The translations under genes were made by a program, and so were the position numbers. Shown piece after piece: positions 7,100-15,900 of a stretch of DNA of 64,000 nucleotides. Within the stretch, counting starts at the first letter, position 1, and each line of letters starts with the position of its first letter. Origin of the DNA: an uncultured Actinomycetes bacterium (GTDB lineage: Bacteria > Actinomycetota > Acidimicrobiia > Acidimicrobiales > RAAP-2); assembly GCA_903860915.1 (NCBI GenBank), contig CAIOSJ010000016.1:103210-167209 (forward strand), given 5' to 3'. The notes beneath the pieces are model-generated. The model made no database searches and had not been told where the DNA came from. It saw nothing but the letters and a program-made list of their open reading frames with translations.

Positions 7100-8573
7100 G
7101 TGAGAGCAAGAAGGCCAAAAATGTCGCCGGTAGCGCCCATAGATAGATTGAGTGAATTGTTGACGCTATGGCGTGAAGCACAGCCTGCAGCACTGGTCGC
7201 GGCAGCTGTAGCAACTTCGCCGGCGTCCACTCGTTGGCGGTAGGGAGTTTTCCGTGAAAACCCACGCGGGCTAATTGAATATGTAGCCGCCCGGGTAGAA
7301 AATTGGAATACAGTGCGCCAAAGGCCGCGGTACCAAAGGACCCGCCGATAGAGCGAAAAAAGTTGGCCCCCGCCGTACCGGCACCGAGGTCTTTCATTTC
7401 CACCGCATTCTGGACGGCCGTCGTGAGAATTTGCATCACGCTGCCAATGCCCAAGCCGAAAATCAACATATACACACCCATCAACCAACCCGACGTGTCA
7501 ACCCCGACAGTGCTGAGTAGTACCAGGCCCACGCTCGTTACCAGAGTCCCGCCAATGGGAAAGTAGCGGTAGCGCCAGCCCTTCGAGAGCAGAATTCCCG
7601 CCGTGATCGAAGCGGCAAAAATTCCCGCCATCATCGGTATGAGACGCAGGCCCGACATCGTCGGTGACGCTCCCTTGACGGTCTGCATGAAATATGGGAG
7701 AAAAGTCATCCCGCCGTACATGGCAAAACCAATAACGAAGCCAACGGCAGACGCCGAAGTGAAAACTTTATTTTTGAAGAGTCGAGGTGCAATCACTGGC
7801 TCAACGGCACGACGTTCAATCAGAATGAAAAGGATTGTAAAGACGACTCCCGCGAGAGCCAGTCCCAGACTCTTACGGCTACCCCAAGCGAAAGTATTGC
7901 CCCCGAGTGAAGTGAACATGATGAGGCAGGAAGCGGCAATGGTCAAAGTAATGATTCCCGCGACGTCAATAGCGTGACGCACTCTCTTCGCCGAACTGGG
8001 CAGAACCAGCCAGGTCACCACTAGAGCGGCAATGCCGAGGGGAATGTTCACATAAAAACACCAGCGCCACGACACGTGCTGCGTGAAGTACCCCCCGATC
8101 AGCGGCCCGAGCACCGTGGAGGCCCCGAAGGTGGCACCGAAGAACCCTGAATAGCGCCCTCGATCTCGAGGGGCCACGAGGTCACCAATGATTGCCTGCG
8201 AACCAATGAGCAAACCTCCTCCGCCCAGTCCCTGAAGAGCACGGAAGAAGATGAGTGAGGTCATCGAATGAGCGGTGCCGCACAGGACCGAACCCAGCAG
8301 GAAGAGGAGAATACTGATTTGGAAAATGGACTTCCTCCCGAACTGATCACCCATTTTCCCCCAGAGAGGTGTTGAGACTGTCGACGCCAGTAGGTAGGCG
8401 ACGACAACCCAACTCAAATGGTTCGCCCCGTGCAACTCGCCCACAATTGTCGGGAGCGCTGTTGAGACCACGGTGGAGTCCAGTGCGCTGAGAAACATCC
8501 CCATCATCAGTGCGCTAATGATCGTGTAGAGCTCACGCTTCGAGACGTCGGGGGGCGATACGAAATCGGACAT
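7020..8573 (-). CDS. MFS multidrug exporter, DHA2 (EmrB/QacA) type
   Basis: This 517-residue proton-drug antiporter is predicted to have 14 membrane helices. Diagnostic features are LSALDSTVVSTALPTI in helix 1 (motif D1), the GKMGDQFGRKS loop between helices 2 and 3 (motif A), and PLIGGYFTQHVSWRWCFYVNIPLGI (motif C region, quoted only as its ends here: PLIGG and WRWCFYVNIP). Substrate range is unknown. The last 27 codons overlap the tyrosine phosphatase on the other strand. It is divergent from nhaA with only about 95 bases between them. Confidence 0.9.
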   Translation of the reverse strand: MSDFVSPPDVSKRELYTIISALMMGMFLSALDSTVVSTALPTIVGELHGANHLSWVVVAYLLASTVSTPLWGKMGDQFGRKSIFQISILLFLLGSVLCGTAHSMTSLIFFRALQGLGGGGLLIGSQAIIGDLVAPRDRGRYSGFFGATFGASTVLGPLIGGYFTQHVSWRWCFYVNIPLGIAALVVTWLVLPSSAKRVRHAIDVAGIITLTIAASCLIMFTSLGGNTFAWGSRKSLGLALAGVVFTILFILIERRAVEPVIAPRLFKNKVFTSASAVGFVIGFAMYGGMTFLPYFMQTVKGASPTMSGLRLIPMMAGIFAASITAGILLSKGWRYRYFPIGGTLVTSVGLVLLSTVGVDTSGWLMGVYMLIFGLGIGSVMQILTTAVQNAVEMKDLGAGTAGANFFRSIGGSFGTAAFGALYSNFLPGRLHIQLARVGFHGKLPTANEWTPAKLLQLPRPVLQAVLHAIASTIHSIYLWALPATFLAFLLSLTLPEVTLQASRRAVEEDPVTYGSLD

Positions 8574-8669
8574 ACGAGCTTTCTTTTCGGTGGCGTTGTG
8601 GCCGCGATCCAGTCGTTACGACAGTACTGCCTTACCGGTCTTGCGCTACTGCATCGCTAATCTTTGGAA

Positions 8670-9851
8670 GTGGGCAGCGCAACTTCTCGAAGAATTACGC
8701 CAGCTCTCGTGGGGTCCTGGTTGCGTTTCGAAAGCACCGCCGGGGTCACGATGTGCGCCGGGGCCGTCGTGGCATTGCTCTGGAGCGCGCTCGGAGCGAC
8801 TTCGTATCAGCGAATTACTAGTGGGAATATTGGCTGGTCTCTCGCGCATTGGCTGCAGCTCGCAAATTTGCACGACCTCGCAGCGAACGGGTTGCTCACG
8901 ATCTTCTTTTTGGTTGTCGGGTTAGAACTCTCGCGAGAAATGACGTACGGAACGATGCGCACGTGGCGTCAGGCCGCGCTACCCGTAACGGTCGCCGGCG
9001 GCGGAATGGTCGCCACATCTCTCATCATGCTCACCGCTGGCTTCGCCCTGCACTCGAGCGCCCTACGCGGCGGCTGGGGCGTACCCATGGCTACCGATAT
9101 TGCCTTTACCCTCGGGGCACTCAGTCTCGCCGGACGGCGAGTCCCTAGTGCCCTGAGGACATTTCTCTTGACGGTGGCCATCGCCGACGATATTCTCGCC
9201 GTGCTCTTGCTGGCCCCGCACAGTTCGTCGGGTCTTCGACTTCTCGCCGCCGCCCTCGGTACTGTGCTCATCGCCATCGTGGTTCGCCGTCGCCCCCCCA
9301 CGCGGCCCCTCGCCTACGCCGGGCTACTGGTAATCGTCTGGGTCATTTTTCGAGTCGCCCACATTGAAACGGCCCTGGCGGGAGTCGTGGTGGGTGCGCT
9401 CGTTCCCTTCGGGGACGGTCAGGCCGGGAGTCTCTTGGAACATCGCATGATTCCGTGGTCGACGGCGCTGGCCCTCCCATTATTCGCCCTCGTCTCAACG
9501 GGTATCTCGTGGGAACACGTCGTGTGGAACCATGCGAGCTTGCAGTTAGGCGTCGTTCTGGCTATCGCCCGTGTCGGTGGCAAAGTTCTCGGAATTTCGC
9601 TCGCGACCACGCTGGTCATTCGACTTGGCATGATTTTGCCGAGTGGCCTCTCACGGCGAAGCGTCGTTGCTGCCAGTGCACTCTGTGCGGTGGGACTTAC
9701 AGTTCCGCTCCTCTTTGCCGACGCGGTCTACGGTCGTGGCACGCCGAGCTACGCCACCGTCACCGTGGCGCTGGTGGTGGCCTCCGTGCTGGGCGTCGTA
9801 CTGGGCACCGTTGCGTTACGACTAGTCCACCGTTCCGCGACCATTCACTAG
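8670..9851 (+). CDS. nhaA: Na+/H+ antiporter NhaA
   Basis: This exports sodium in exchange for protons at the inner membrane. The 393 residues match the usual length. Key NhaA signatures are LTIFFLVVGLELSREM, VPMATDIAFTLGAL (Asp of the discontinuous helix) and VAIADDILAVLLLA (the Asp-Asp ion-binding pair). GTG 8670 is chosen because TAATCT at 8658-8663 sits six bases before it, the leaderless layout seen repeatedly here; TTG 8664 is the alternative. The family otherwise begins with a short cytoplasmic helix like the one seen. It stands alone, 28 bases before the nitronate monooxygenase gene, which has its own ribosome site. Confidence 0.92.
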   Translation: MGSATSRRITPALVGSWLRFESTAGVTMCAGAVVALLWSALGATSYQRITSGNIGWSLAHWLQLANLHDLAANGLLTIFFLVVGLELSREMTYGTMRTWRQAALPVTVAGGGMVATSLIMLTAGFALHSSALRGGWGVPMATDIAFTLGALSLAGRRVPSALRTFLLTVAIADDILAVLLLAPHSSSGLRLLAAALGTVLIAIVVRRRPPTRPLAYAGLLVIVWVIFRVAHIETALAGVVVGALVPFGDGQAGSLLEHRMIPWSTALALPLFALVSTGISWEHVVWNHASLQLGVVLAIARVGGKVLGISLATTLVIRLGMILPSGLSRRSVVAASALCAVGLTVPLLFADAVYGRGTPSYATVTVALVVASVLGVVLGTVALRLVHRSATIH

Positions 9852-9879
9852 TTTGTAGGAAGAACTTAAAGGGGAAACC

Positions 9880-10851
9880 ATGAAAACAGCGCTCACCGAG
9901 ATGCTCGGCATCGAACACCCCATCATGCTGGCGGGCATGGGTGGCGTTTCTTACAGCGCACTGGTGGCGGCGGTATCTAATGCCGGTGGCTACGGCTGCA
10001 TGGGCGCTTCAACCATGTCGAGTGAGCAGATGGCCGAGGAGATTGCGGCTACGCGCCGACTCACCGATAAGCCCTTCGGCGTAGATTTGCTCACTGCTTT
10101 TCCCAGTGACATGGTGCGCAATGTAGAGATCATTATCGAAGGTGGGGCCAACGCCTTCGTCGCGGGCCTCGGTGTACCCCGTAACGTTGTCGACCTCTGC
10201 CATCAGAACAAGGTCTTAGTCGTCTCGATGTGTGGCAAGGTCGATCACGCCAAGCGCGCGCTCGACGCGGGTTGCGATTTGGTTATCGCCCAGGGCACCG
10301 AAGCTGGTGGTCACACTGGCTTCGTGGCCACGATGCCCCTCGTTCCCATGATTGTTGACGCCGTCGACGGGCAGATTCCAGTCGTGGCCGCCGGAGGAAT
10401 TTTTGACGGGCGCGGTTTGGCCGCCGCCCTGGCCCTCGGAGCCGTTGGCGTATGGGTGGGGACTCGCTTTATCGCCACGCCAGAAGCGCGGGGTCTTCCC
10501 GGCTTCAAGGAGAGAATCCTCGCATCCCACGAGGACGGAACGACGGTGTCGAAGGCCTTTTCGGGTAAGACCATGCGCGTCATGAAGAATCAGACGACGG
10601 AGCGCTACGAAGCCGAACCTTCACTGCTACAGAAGTTTCCCGAACAACTCGGTCAGTCCTTCCGTGACGGCACCTTTCACCTCGGTGGCGATGAGACGAC
10701 CTTGGGTGTTGATATTGAGCGCGAGGGCTACCCCGCCGGTCAGGCCGTGGGTGCCATCGGTTCCCTCATCCCCGCGGGCGAAATTGTCGCATCGATGATG
10801 CGCGAGGCGGAAGCCGACCTGCAGCGCCTAGCAAACTTCGTGGGGCACTAG
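9880..10851 (+). CDS. Nitronate monooxygenase (FMN-dependent)
   Basis: This is an FMN TIM-barrel enzyme of the 2-nitropropane dioxygenase family, which oxidises toxic alkyl nitronates such as propionate-3-nitronate. The pattern is clear: [12 protein letters not shown] at the N-terminus, [10 protein letters not shown] with the catalytic-region His, [17 protein letters not shown] for phosphate binding, and [10 protein letters not shown]. The length of 323 is normal. The ATG has AAGGGG seven bases upstream. FabK-like enoyl reductases share the fold, so the enzyme could differ in substrate. Its stop overlaps the msrA stop tail-to-tail (CTAG). Confidence 0.85.
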   Translation: MKTALTEMLGIEHPIMLAGMGGVSYSALVAAVSNAGGYGCMGASTMSSEQMAEEIAATRRLTDKPFGVDLLTAFPSDMVRNVEIIIEGGANAFVAGLGVPRNVVDLCHQNKVLVVSMCGKVDHAKRALDAGCDLVIAQGTEAGGHTGFVATMPLVPMIVDAVDGQIPVVAAGGIFDGRGLAAALALGAVGVWVGTRFIATPEARGLPGFKERILASHEDGTTVSKAFSGKTMRVMKNQTTERYEAEPSLLQKFPEQLGQSFRDGTFHLGGDETTLGVDIEREGYPAGQAVGAIGSLIPAGEIVASMMREAEADLQRLANFVGH

Positions 10852-11486
10852 TTCCAAAGACCCACGGGGCAACTAACCCCCGTGCCCCCGAGGCCGCAGT
10901 AACCCGCCGGGTTGGCCACGAGGTATTGCTGGTGGTAGTCCTCCGCCATGTAGAAGGTCGCGGCCTCGGCAATTTCTGTGGTGACCGCCGCTAAACCCGC
11001 GCTCGCTAGACGCTCAGTGAAGGCCGCTTTCGCCAATAGGGCGCTGGCTAATTGCTCGGGCGAGGTGGTGTAGATCGCGCTGCGATATTGCGTACCGACA
11101 TCGGCCCCTTGACGGAAGCCCTGAGTTGGATCGTGACTTTCAAAAAAGCGTGACAACAACTCGTCGTAACTGATGACCGCCGGATCAAAAACTACGTGCA
11201 CGGCTTCGCTGTGTCCGGTCAGGCCCGAGCAGACTTCCTGGTAGGTGGGGTTGGGAGTGAAGCCCCCCTGGTAGCCCACGCTGGTTGAGAGCACGCCGGG
11301 GCTTGCAAAGAAAATTCTCTCAGCACCCCAAAAGCAACCCATCGCAAAATACGCGTGGACCGCCCCCTCGGGAAAGGGGCCGTACAGGGAAGTTCCAAAG
11401 GTCAGGTGGCGTAGATTGACCACAATAGGTGTCGCCCGCCCCTCCAGAGCTTCGTGGGGTTCAATCATGGAGACGGAAGATTTCAT
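10848..11486 (-). CDS. msrA: Peptide-methionine (S)-S-oxide reductase MsrA
   Basis: This repairs S-sulfoxides of methionine in oxidised proteins. The catalytic GCFWG motif has Cys51, and two recycling cysteines, Cys197 and Cys206, lie in the [11 protein letters not shown] tail, as in the long E. coli-type form. The LEGRATPI segment near residue 15 also matches that form. ATG 11486 lies six bases from TAGATT (11498-11493), suggesting a leaderless transcript. It is divergent from a Fur-family regulator 53 bases away, so redox or metal control of MsrA is plausible. Confidence 0.95.
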   Translation of the reverse strand: MKSSVSMIEPHEALEGRATPIVVNLRHLTFGTSLYGPFPEGAVHAYFAMGCFWGAERIFFASPGVLSTSVGYQGGFTPNPTYQEVCSGLTGHSEAVHVVFDPAVISYDELLSRFFESHDPTQGFRQGADVGTQYRSAIYTTSPEQLASALLAKAAFTERLASAGLAAVTTEIAEAATFYMAEDYHQQYLVANPAGYCGLGGTGVSCPVGLWN

Positions 11487-11539
11487 GGACTAAATCTAGA
11501 GGTTCAAGCAGCGCAGCAGTCCGACCTAAAGTTTCAGAC
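11487..11539. promoter_or_regulatory. Divergent leaderless promoters, msrA / fur-family gene
   Basis: The 53-base spacer carries TAGATT on the minus strand (11498-11493), six bases before the msrA ATG. It carries TAAAGT on the plus strand (11527-11532), seven bases before the fur-type GTG. Both fit sigma-A -10 boxes whose transcripts start at the codon. No convincing 19-base Fur palindrome is visible. Confidence 0.55.
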
Positions 11540-11971
11540 GTGAGTGAGACTAAGCAGATTGAGGATTTCCTAGAAATGATTCGCTCTCACGGTGGCCGCG
11601 TCACCGCCGTCAAGCGAGCCGTCCTCAACACTCTCATTTCGGCCCCTCAGCACCTCAGTGTTGAGACTCTTACGGGCTCCGTCCAGCAAGTAGCTCCGGA
11701 CACCAGCGCTTCCACCGTGTACCGAATCCTCGAGGAACTCGAAGGCCTCGGTATCGTGGTCCATTCCCACCTCGGACATACGGCCGCGGTGTATCACTTA
11801 TCAGGTCTCGTCCACGGACACCTCAGCTGCGTTCGCTGCGCCGAAACCATTGAAATTCCAGCCAGCTTTTTTTCCACCATCGCTGATCGGGTGAGTGGGG
11901 ACTACGGCTTCACTCTCGATGAGCACCACCTAGCCCTCTCGGGCACCTGTGCTCGCTGTCAGGGGCGTTGA
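11540..11971 (+). CDS. Fur-family metalloregulator (Fur/PerR/Zur type)
   Basis: This 143-residue metal-dependent repressor has an N-terminal winged helix with SASTVYRILEELEGLGIV as the recognition region. It then has HGHLSCVRCAETIEI and a C-terminal CARC, which supply the two CxxC pairs of the structural zinc site; HHLALSG contributes metal-site histidines. GTG 11540 is chosen over the ORF's distal start because TAAAGT lies seven bases before it and the protein then has the family's normal length. Fur, Zur and PerR cannot be separated by eye. It is divergent from msrA, which favours a peroxide- or iron-sensing role. The final 13 bases overlap the convergent MFS gene. Confidence 0.88.
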   Translation: MSETKQIEDFLEMIRSHGGRVTAVKRAVLNTLISAPQHLSVETLTGSVQQVAPDTSASTVYRILEELEGLGIVVHSHLGHTAAVYHLSGLVHGHLSCVRCAETIEIPASFFSTIADRVSGDYGFTLDEHHLALSGTCARCQGR

Positions 11972-13365
11972 GGCCACATCGCGAGGGTGGCGCCCAGTAT
12001 GGCCACGATGACGGCTGCTGACATCGCGGGTCGGATTGAATGGTGACCAAAGGCCACGATCACCGTCGACGACATGGCGACACCAAGGGCACTGCCCGCA
12101 GCTCGCACCAAGTTGACGGTGCCCGAAGCGACTCCTCGCGAGAAAATGTCGACCCCCTCCATGACGGTGACGTTGTTGGCCGTATTGGACGCCCCGATGG
12201 CCACACCGACGAGAACTAAGCCAGCGATGGCCGGAACAAGAGTCGCGCTCAAGGTCGCGAGGAGCACCCCGGCCAGAATCGACCAATTTGCAGCAATCAC
12301 AATCACCCGAGCTGAGAGCGTCCGTCGAATCACACCAATAAACGGGGCCATGAGAGCGAGGCCCATGGGAATCGCCATAGTCGCGGCCCCGCCGACGGCC
12401 GTGGAGCGATGGAAATCACGCTCCACCAGAAAGGGCACCGCCACCAGGAGGGCAAAAAATGTGATGTAGGTAACAATTAAATTTCCGAGAGCGCGTCGAA
12501 CTCCGGGGCCGATGAACACCGACGGCATGAATATTGGGGCCCGCGCCCGTCGTTCAATCGGCACCAGTGCGATTGCCGCCACGATCCCGAGTGCGACCAA
12601 GCCCAAGGTCGGCCCGCGCCACCCGTTCTTCGCAGCCATCGTGAAACCACCAATAAGACCGGCGGCCGCTACGGCCAGTGCTAGCGAGCCGGCGAGGTCG
12701 AGTCGCTCAGCGGGCGCCACTGTGCGGCTTCGCGGCAAAAAGAGTGCCGACATAACCCCCGCGACCAGGGCCAGTGGGGCGCTGATCAAAAAAAGTCCTC
12801 GCCACGGAATCACGCCGCCCAAGAGACCTCCGAGAAATGGACCGCTCGCCAGCCCAATAGCTTGGGCCGTCGCTTGAATTCCCAGGGCCGTCGTTCGGTT
12901 GTGATTATGCACGGAGGCCGCGATAAGGGCTACCGAATTCGCTTGGACCATGGCGACACCGAGAGCTTCCACAACCCGAAAAGCCACTAGTGCGTAGAAG
13001 GAAGTGGCGCAAAGGAAGCAACCCAGTGCGCCCAGGACGAACATCGCGAAGCCATCGATGTAGACCCTCTTGCGACCCACGGCATCGGCTCGTTTACCGA
13101 AGAGAATCAGAGTCGCCACGACGGTGATGAGGGGGGCGAGACCTAACCAGGACACCTGCGACAGCGGTCGGTGCATCACGTGAACAAAACGTGGATACGA
13201 AACAGTGATAACGCCGCTGTCGAGGGCACTCGTGATGGCGCCGAAGCAGACCGCCGCTACAGCCAACCATTCGGCGTGGCGCCAATTACGGATGACCGCC
13301 GGTCGCGCCGACTCCCCTCGACCCGGCAACTGCGCCGGTGCGCCGAGGTAGTCGGGATAGTCCAC
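11959..13365 (-). CDS. MFS exporter, DHA2-like
   Basis: This 468-residue polytopic transporter has about 14 predicted helices. Seen in the sequence are SALDSGVITVSYPRF in helix 1, where DHA2 exporters have LD-T-x-V-x-x-ALP, the loop GKRADAVGRKRVY (motif A), and the GIQATAQAIGLASGPFLGG stretch (motif C-like). It therefore looks like a drug or metabolite exporter of unknown substrate. The ATG has GGAGGGG about nine bases upstream. It is convergent with the Fur-family gene and overlaps its end by 13 bases. Divergent ABC-2 genes lie on the other side. Confidence 0.85.
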   Translation of the reverse strand: MDYPDYLGAPAQLPGRGESARPAVIRNWRHAEWLAVAAVCFGAITSALDSGVITVSYPRFVHVMHRPLSQVSWLGLAPLITVVATLILFGKRADAVGRKRVYIDGFAMFVLGALGCFLCATSFYALVAFRVVEALGVAMVQANSVALIAASVHNHNRTTALGIQATAQAIGLASGPFLGGLLGGVIPWRGLFLISAPLALVAGVMSALFLPRSRTVAPAERLDLAGSLALAVAAAGLIGGFTMAAKNGWRGPTLGLVALGIVAAIALVPIERRARAPIFMPSVFIGPGVRRALGNLIVTYITFFALLVAVPFLVERDFHRSTAVGGAATMAIPMGLALMAPFIGVIRRTLSARVIVIAANWSILAGVLLATLSATLVPAIAGLVLVGVAIGASNTANNVTVMEGVDIFSRGVASGTVNLVRAAGSALGVAMSSTVIVAFGHHSIRPAMSAAVIVAILGATLAMWPQRP

Positions 13366-13446
13366 CCCTCCATTCTGACTGATTTCTCAACTTCGTCACG
13401 TTCCAGCACACAATTCTCCTGCTAGACCATTAGTGGAGGTCATGAA

Positions 13447-14370
13447 GTGATTCAGCTCGAACATGCGACAAAAAAATATGGCGACACAATCGCGGTGCAC
13501 GACCTCTCTTTTACAGTCGAGCCGGGAGTCGTCACCGGTTTTCTCGGGCCGAACGGCTCAGGCAAGTCGACCACCATGCGTATGGTTCTCGGCCTCGACC
13601 GACCGACCAGTGGTCGCGCCCTCGTCAATGGCAAGCGATACCACGACCTCACCAACCCACTGCGTGAGGTCGGGGCCCTCCTCGATGCGAAGGCCCTCCA
13701 CCCTGGACGGTCGGCCCGTAATCACCTGCGCGCACTCGCTGCGTCGAACAAAATTCCTTTCTCCCGAGTGGATGAAGTCCTGGGAATCGTCGGGCTCGAC
13801 GCCGTAGCCAACAAGAAGGCTGGCGGCTTCTCGTTGGGCATGGGTCAGCGCCTTGGCATAGCGGGGGCAATCCTTGGCGACCCCGGCGTCCTACTTTTTG
13901 ATGAGCCAGTTAATGGCCTCGATCCCGAGGGCATCCGATGGGTGCGTGAGTTCTTCCACTCGCTCGCGGCCGAAGGTCGGACGGTCTTTGTGAGCTCGCA
14001 CCTCATGAGCGAGATGGCTCTCACCGCCCATCAACTCATCGTCATCGGGCGTGGCGAACTAATTCGCCACGGCACCGTGAGTGAGCTCACCGCCACCGCC
14101 ACCGGGTCAGTCCTGGTTCGCAGTCCCCAGATTGACGAGCTCACCGTCGCGATAGCGGCCTTGGGCGGATCCGTTGCTTCCCACCGTGACGACGCCATTG
14201 AGTTCGCGGGTATCACCGCCGAGCAGATTGGTGTCGCCGCTCTCGACAGGGGTATCGCGCTGTACGAACTAACACCCCAGCGAGCCTCCCTCGAAGAAGC
14301 ATTTATGGAGATGACGGCCTCGTCGGTTGAGTTCTCCGGTCAACCACTATCCGAGGGAAACCACGCGTGA
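13447..14370 (+). CDS. ABC-2 exporter, ATP-binding subunit
   Basis: This 307-residue ATPase belongs to a CcmA/DrrA-type exporter. Walker A is GPNGSGKST, the signature is FSLGMGQRLGIA, Walker B is VLLFDEPVNGLDPEG, and the switch His is in VFVSSHLMSE. The extra C-terminal region of about 90 residues is typical of ABC-2 exporters. The GTG start has GGAGG eight bases upstream; a nearby ATG runs straight into a stop. It overlaps the permease by four bases (GTGA). The substrate is unknown; relatives export antibiotics, lantibiotics or lipids. Confidence 0.92.
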   Translation: MIQLEHATKKYGDTIAVHDLSFTVEPGVVTGFLGPNGSGKSTTMRMVLGLDRPTSGRALVNGKRYHDLTNPLREVGALLDAKALHPGRSARNHLRALAASNKIPFSRVDEVLGIVGLDAVANKKAGGFSLGMGQRLGIAGAILGDPGVLLFDEPVNGLDPEGIRWVREFFHSLAAEGRTVFVSSHLMSEMALTAHQLIVIGRGELIRHGTVSELTATATGSVLVRSPQIDELTVAIAALGGSVASHRDDAIEFAGITAEQIGVAALDRGIALYELTPQRASLEEAFMEMTASSVEFSGQPLSEGNHA

Positions 14371-15191
14371 GCAACCACCCGACCCCGCTCAGCATTGTTC
14401 GTTCCGAGTGGATAAAGTTCCGCACGGTTCGTTCGACCGTCTGGGGCGTCCTCACTCTCATCGCGCTCACCGTCGGCTTTGGGGCGCTCATCAGTTTCGC
14501 CAGCGCCGGGCACTACAGCCAACGCGACATTGAAAAGCTAAGTTTTGACCCCGTGCTCCGCAGCCTCAGTGGACTCTTTTTCGCCCAACTCGTCGTGGGG
14601 GTTATTGGCGCCCTGGCCATAACGTCGGAATACGGCTCCGGAGCCATTAGGTCAACCCTCGCCGCAGTACCACGTCGGATTGAATTGATTCTCGCCAAAG
14701 CTAGCGTTCTGAAAATAACAATTTTCGTCATTGGCGAAGCCGTCAGTTTCGGGGCCTTCTCCATTGGGCAAATGATTTTCGCCTCTACTAAAGTGCCCTT
14801 GGCCGATCGAGTTTTCCCTGAACTCACGCACGTTCCGAGTGCCTCCTTGGGGACGCCGGGGGTCTTCTTGGCGGTCTTTCTCGGTGGGGTCGCCCTGACC
14901 CTCTTGGCGCTGCTCGGCTTCTTTCTGGGGCTCATTATGCGCAGTACGGCGGCCTCCATCAGCGTCTACGTCGTATCACTCCTCGTACTACCGATTCTCA
15001 CCATCTTCCTCCCATCCAACTGGCGAAACGATATATCTAAGTTTTTGCCGACCAATCTCTTCCAAGGAATGATCGCCACCCACCACAGCACCGACGCCTT
15101 CTCACCATGGATGGCGACCGGCACATTGACGTTCTACGTTCTCGTTATCGGGGCTATCGGTCTCGCCTTGTTCTCGCGGCGAGACGCGTAG
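14367..15191 (+). CDS. ABC-2 exporter, permease subunit
   Basis: This 274-residue membrane subunit partners the preceding ATPase. It has about six helices: near residues 25-47, 70-88, 110-135, 157-183, 190-210 and 245-268. The opening SIVRSEWIKFRTVRSTVWG is typical of ABC-2 permeases that begin with a cytoplasmic amphipathic helix. ITSEYGSGAIRSTLAAVPRR matches the family's cytoplasmic loop. It starts at a GTG overlapping the ATPase stop. A complete two-gene exporter, substrate unknown. Confidence 0.88.
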   Translation: MSNHPTPLSIVRSEWIKFRTVRSTVWGVLTLIALTVGFGALISFASAGHYSQRDIEKLSFDPVLRSLSGLFFAQLVVGVIGALAITSEYGSGAIRSTLAAVPRRIELILAKASVLKITIFVIGEAVSFGAFSIGQMIFASTKVPLADRVFPELTHVPSASLGTPGVFLAVFLGGVALTLLALLGFFLGLIMRSTAASISVYVVSLLVLPILTIFLPSNWRNDISKFLPTNLFQGMIATHHSTDAFSPWMATGTLTFYVLVIGAIGLALFSRRDA

Positions 15192-15213
15192 CCCCGCCCG
15201 CTACGGTTCTTTC

Positions 15214-15900
15214 ATGGAACTACGTGAAGCCCTACGGACCACCGGCGCAGTACGCGACTTCACCACGGATGAAGTCCCCTTATCAGTGGTCTACGAAATC
15301 CTCGATGACGCCCGCTTTGCCCCGTCGGGTGGTAATCGGCAAGCGTGGCACGTCATCGTGGTCACCGACGAAGGGCCGCGACGAGCCCTGCGTGACGCCT
15401 ACCTCGATGGCTGGCACGATTACGTCGCCCACCTCCTCGCCGGGCTCATTCCCTTTTCCCCCCTGGCCAGTGAAGCTGACCGCATCACCGCTAGTCTGCA
15501 GCGGGAAGCAGCCATCGCGATTTCCAAGCCCGAATCTTTTCCCGAGCGTCTAGACCAAGCCCCCGTGCTCCTGGTCATCACCGCGGACCTCGCCGTGTTG
15601 GCGGCCGTCGACCGGGACCTCGATCGCTACCAGATAGCCGGTGGCGCATCGATCTACCCCTTCGCCTGGCAGATTTTGCTGGCCGCCCGGGAGCGAGGAC
15701 TCGCGGGCGTTATGACGACCATCGCGACGCGTAACGAAGACCAGGTGCGCCAGGCGCTCCGCATCCCCCCCGATCACGCCGTCGCCGCCGTCATGGCGCT
15801 CGGCACACCCTTGCAACTCCACACAAAATTAAAACGCCGACCAGTCGAAGAATTCGCCACCATCAATAGTTTCGATGGTCCCGCGCTACGTCAGAGTTAG
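15214..15900 (+). CDS. Nitroreductase-family flavoprotein
   Basis: This 228-residue FMN oxidoreductase of the nitroreductase fold starts with LREALRTTGAVRDFTTDEVP, where most members have the R-(S/A)-x-R-x-F FMN-binding box. PSGGNRQAWHVIVV, the second FMN contact, follows. Members reduce nitro compounds, quinones, flavin or iodotyrosine-like substrates with NAD(P)H; the specific reaction cannot be assigned. TACGGT (15202-15207) lies six bases before ATG, so the mRNA is probably leaderless and independent of the ABC exporter 22 bases upstream. Its stop overlaps that of the convergent CoA-transferase (TTAG). Confidence 0.85.
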   Translation: MELREALRTTGAVRDFTTDEVPLSVVYEILDDARFAPSGGNRQAWHVIVVTDEGPRRALRDAYLDGWHDYVAHLLAGLIPFSPLASEADRITASLQREAAIAISKPESFPERLDQAPVLLVITADLAVLAAVDRDLDRYQIAGGASIYPFAWQILLAARERGLAGVMTTIATRNEDQVRQALRIPPDHAVAAVMALGTPLQLHTKLKRRPVEEFATINSFDGPALRQS

